A stretch of 64,000 nucleotides of DNA from Caulobacter sp. (GTDB lineage Bacteria; Pseudomonadota; Alphaproteobacteria; Caulobacterales; Caulobacteraceae): assembly GCA_028291055.1 (NCBI GenBank), contig JAQGIP010000040.1, forward strand, positions 1 through 64,000, in the 5' to 3' direction. A program made the translations under genes and the position numbers. This document shows positions 61,587-64,000 of the stretch, one piece after another. The notes under the pieces were generated by a model. The model had not been told where the DNA came from. It was given only the letters and a program-made list of their open reading frames with translations, and searched no databases. Each line of letters starts with the position of its first letter. The stretch's first letter is position 1.

Positions 61587-63275
61587 TTAGTGGGCTTCAT
61601 AGACCACCCTGCCCTCGACCACGGTCAGAACGGCGTGGGCGGTGGGGATCTTCGCGACGGGCGCGGTCATCAGGTCGACCGAGAAGACGCTGATGTCGGC
61701 ATACTTGCCGACCTCCAACGTGCCCAGCTCCCGCTCGCGGAACACCGCATAGGCGGGCGCCCAGGTCAGCATGCGCAACGCCTCGAACCGGGTCACCACC
61801 TCCTCCAGATGCCAGTCCGCGCCCGCGAACCCATCCAGAGAATGACGGCTGACGGCGGCATAGAACTCGATCAGCGGATCGCCCTTCTCCACCGGCGCAT
61901 CGGTGCCGGCGCAGATGATGGCCCCCGAATCCAGCAGGTCGCGCCAGGCATAGCCTTCCTTCAGCCGCGCCTCGCCCAAGCGGGCCGGCGCGAAATACAG
62001 GTCGCCGATGGCATGGCTGGGCTGCATGGAGGCGATCACCCCCATCTTGGCGAAGCGCGGCAGGTCCTGCGGCGCCAGGATCTGGGCGTGCTCGATGCGC
62101 CAGCGCGCCGCGCGGCCCATGGCCGGGTTGCCGGCGAACACCGCCTCATAGCTGTCCAGCGTCAGCCGGTTGCCCCGGTCGCCGATCGCGTGGGTCGCTA
62201 CCTGTGCGCCCACTGCCAGCGCGCGGGTCATATAGGGCCGCATGGCCTCCGGCTGCATGACCAGCAGGCCCGACGTCTCCGGCGCGTCGGCATAGGGCGC
62301 CAGCAACGCCGCCCCGCGTGAGCCCAGCGAGCCGTCCGCATAGAGCTTGATGCCCCGCACCCTCACCCGGCCCGTGGGATCGGCGAACGGGCCGCGCTTC
62401 AACACCTCGTCCGACGACGCCGGATCCATGAAGTTGTCTACCCGGATCGGCAGCGCGCCCTCCGCCGCCAAGCCTTGCAGCACGGTCAGATCGCCGCCCG
62501 CGACGCTCATATTGTCCAAGCCGGTCCAGCCCCGGCTGGCGTAGAGCTTGCCGGCCTGCGCCAGGGCCTCCCGGGTCATGGCGGTGTCCGGCGCGGGCAT
62601 CCCCGCGCTCACCAGATTCTGGGCGTTATCGACCAGCATGCCGTCCGGCTCACCGTCGGCCCCGCGCAGGATGCGCCCACCCTGCGGATCTTTCGTATTC
62701 TTGGTCACCCCGCTCAGCGCCAGGGCGGCGCTGTTGGCCACCAGCGCATGGCCGTCGGAGCGGCGCAGCACCACCGGGCGGTCGGCAACGGCCCGGTCCA
62801 GGTCGGCGCGGGTGGGGAATCGCTTCTCGGGCCAATGGGTCTCGATCCAGCCGCGCCCGCTGATCGGGCCCTTGCCGGGGTGGGCGGCGCCATAGGCCTT
62901 CACCCGCGCCACCAGGTCCTCCACCGAGGCCGTGCCTTCGAGGTTGAGGGTCAGCTCGCGCATGCCGATGCCGGTCATGTGGGCGTGGGCGTCGACGAAA
63001 CCCGGGAAGGCCGCCGCGCCCTTCAGATCGATGCGCCGGGCCGGTCCCGCCTTCTTCGTCGCCTCGGCCAGCGAGCCCACGAAGATGATCCGCCCATGCC
63101 GGGTCAGCACCGCCTCGGCCTTCGGCGCACCCGCCACGCCGGTGTAGATCGGCCCACCGTAGATCAGCAGCCCATCATCGCCGGCGCGCCCGGCGGCCGC
63201 GCGACTTAAGTCGGCGCCCAGGCCCAGAAGCGCGAGGGCGGCCAGCGCCGCGAACAAGGTGGCTGCACGGGCCAA
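61587..63275 (-). CDS. YtcJ-like metal-dependent amidohydrolase, exported
   Basis: The 562-residue protein has a signal-peptide-like N-terminus (MARAATLFAALAALALLGLG) and the amidohydrolase-3 pattern: AFPGFVDAHAHMTGIGM with the metal-binding HxH, GLDNMSVAGGDL, VATHAIGDRGNRLTLD and ICAGTDAPVEKGDPL. Such YtcJ proteins are zinc-dependent hydrolases with unknown substrates. It is presumed periplasmic. It follows the SUV3 helicase by 50 bases upstream on the same strand but probably has its own promoter. Confidence 0.9.
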   Translation of the reverse strand: MARAATLFAALAALALLGLGADLSRAAAGRAGDDGLLIYGGPIYTGVAGAPKAEAVLTRHGRIIFVGSLAEATKKAGPARRIDLKGAAAFPGFVDAHAHMTGIGMRELTLNLEGTASVEDLVARVKAYGAAHPGKGPISGRGWIETHWPEKRFPTRADLDRAVADRPVVLRRSDGHALVANSAALALSGVTKNTKDPQGGRILRGADGEPDGMLVDNAQNLVSAGMPAPDTAMTREALAQAGKLYASRGWTGLDNMSVAGGDLTVLQGLAAEGALPIRVDNFMDPASSDEVLKRGPFADPTGRVRVRGIKLYADGSLGSRGAALLAPYADAPETSGLLVMQPEAMRPYMTRALAVGAQVATHAIGDRGNRLTLDSYEAVFAGNPAMGRAARWRIEHAQILAPQDLPRFAKMGVIASMQPSHAIGDLYFAPARLGEARLKEGYAWRDLLDSGAIICAGTDAPVEKGDPLIEFYAAVSRHSLDGFAGADWHLEEVVTRFEALRMLTWAPAYAVFRERELGTLEVGKYADISVFSVDLMTAPVAKIPTAHAVLTVVEGRVVYEAH

Positions 63276-63454
63276 GGCTTCGACTCCCCATTTCGATGGC
63301 GGTTAACGCCCGGCGCGATCTGGCCGAACAGGCGCGAAACGAATCATGACCGAATCGGCGACGTCGCTCGATTCAGCCTTTGTTCCCCACAAGCTATTGT
63401 ATCTTAAGGACGATTAACCACAATTGGGAATGCGCCGCCGCGCCCTCCCCGGCC

Positions 63455-63913
63455 CTACTTCGCGCCGGGCGGACAGGTGTCCGACAGCCAGGTCCCCTTG
63501 ATCTGGCCGGTGACCGGGATGCCGCCCAGGATCTTGATGTGGGCGGTCATGGCCAGGGTGGTCTGGGTATAGGTGCCGTCGGCGGTGACCGGGATCTTCG
63601 TGCCCTTCTTCTTCTCCACCCACTGGCCCTCCAGGTGCATGCGCCCACCGCCCACCTGCTTCACCGGATAGGTGCAGTTGTGGTGGCTGTTGCAGGGGTT
63701 GAACATGAACCGCTCGATCTCGGCGGCCTTCAGGCATTTGGTCTCGTTGCCGCCGCCGAAGATGCTGACCTTGGTCTCATAGCGCCAATAGCCCGGGCGC
63801 ACCTTGGTCGCGGGCTCCGGCCCCGCCGGATGCGGCTGGGCCGCGCTGGGCGAAGCGGCCATCACCAGGCCGGCGCCGGTCAGGGCAAGGGCTGCGAGCG
63901 CGTGGCGGATCAT
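63455..63913 (-). CDS. Exported DUF3617-like protein
   Basis: The 152-residue protein has a signal peptide (MIRHALAALALTGAGLVMAA) and the DUF3617 features: RPGYWRYETKVSI at the start of the mature part, and paired cysteines (ETKCLKA, FNPCNSHHNCTYP, SDTCPPG). The family is a common set of small periplasmic proteins of unknown function in alpha- and gammaproteobacteria. Cys spacing supports disulfides. Confidence 0.85.
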   Translation of the reverse strand: MIRHALAALALTGAGLVMAASPSAAQPHPAGPEPATKVRPGYWRYETKVSIFGGGNETKCLKAAEIERFMFNPCNSHHNCTYPVKQVGGGRMHLEGQWVEKKKGTKIPVTADGTYTQTTLAMTAHIKILGGIPVTGQIKGTWLSDTCPPGAK

Positions 63914-63952
63914 CGGGTCTCTCTCCGGGTGTCAACGACGGAACACGGCTAT

Positions 63953-64000
63953 ATGAGCCAGCATGAATGGCGGTTGAAGGGCATTCTCTTGTCCGATCTC
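63953..64000 (+). CDS. Possible start of a further gene (cut by window edge)
   Basis: An ATG at 63953 opens a frame, MSQHEWRLKGILLSDL, that stays open to the window end, divergent from the DUF3617 gene. Only 16 codons are visible, so no function can be given. Confidence 0.35.
   Translation, partial: MSQHEWRLKGILLSDL

Noticed and set aside
63400..63420. TTAA-N6-TTAA near 63404-63417 as a CtrA site
   Set aside because: The CtrA half-site spacing is seven bases; this has six and a poor flanking match, and no cell-cycle gene is near.

Overview
The window is high-GC, densely coded DNA from an alphaproteobacterium, most likely a member of the Caulobacteraceae (Phenylobacterium/Caulobacter type). 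This is inferred from the GC-rich codon use, an imuA-imuB-dnaE2 mutagenesis cassette behind an alphaproteobacterial LexA box (GAAC-N7-GAAC), a CdnL/CarD-type regulator, a sigma-32 paralogue and many small palindromic intergenic repeats. No phylogenetic marker was compared with a database, so the genus is an inference.

Layout. 1-10.1 kb (mostly minus strand): the secE-nusG-rplK-rplA and rplJ-rplL-rpoB translation/transcription genes with tRNA-Trp at the head. The usual single cluster is broken twice: by about 4 kb of accessory genes (TonB-C protein, exported proteins, a ParD/ParE-like pair, a decayed gene copy) between rplA and rplJ, and by a VOC-fold gene between rplL and rpoB. 10-16 kb: SseB-like protein, ferredoxin-NADP reductase, MoeA, a DUF4304 protein, a D-aminoacylase-like amidohydrolase and a GFA protein. 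16-23 kb: a TetR regulator divergent from a class C beta-lactamase-fold hydrolase, a GH5 glycosidase, a hybrid histidine kinase, a nucleotidase coupled to a tiny antitoxin-like gene. 23-29 kb: imuA-imuB-dnaE2. 29-32.4 kb: an accessory patch with an orphan RepA-like ATPase, a repeat element, two tandem tiny genes each encoding exactly ten consecutive prolines, and two less GC-rich genes. 32.4-43.2 kb: a single-chain biotin-dependent acyl-CoA carboxylase, two CsbD genes, a nucleotidyltransferase/HEPN pair, a stand-alone receiver, a Rieske oxygenase and an arsR-acr3-arsC operon.

43.3-49.3 kb holds the most unusual locus: a membrane-anchored protein of about 48 decapeptide repeats (consensus PQAFxAMAxx), then an exported protein that joins a zinc-metallopeptidase-like domain, a beta-propeller-like region and a probable outer-membrane barrel, then a PrsW-like membrane protease whose start codon overlaps the preceding stop. 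49-64 kb: an old-yellow-enzyme oxidoreductase, a CPBP protease, a Kup potassium transporter, tRNA-Arg, a pseudogene, a DctA-type symporter, an RpoH sigma factor, CdnL, a 7Fe ferredoxin, an S4 protein and a SUV3-like helicase in a conserved run, a YtcJ-like amidohydrolase and a DUF3617 protein.

At least four families of intergenic inverted-repeat elements are present (near 1.4, 8.9, 15.4/25.6 and 21.9/30.7 kb). Several abut or enter genes of the translation and SOS operons.
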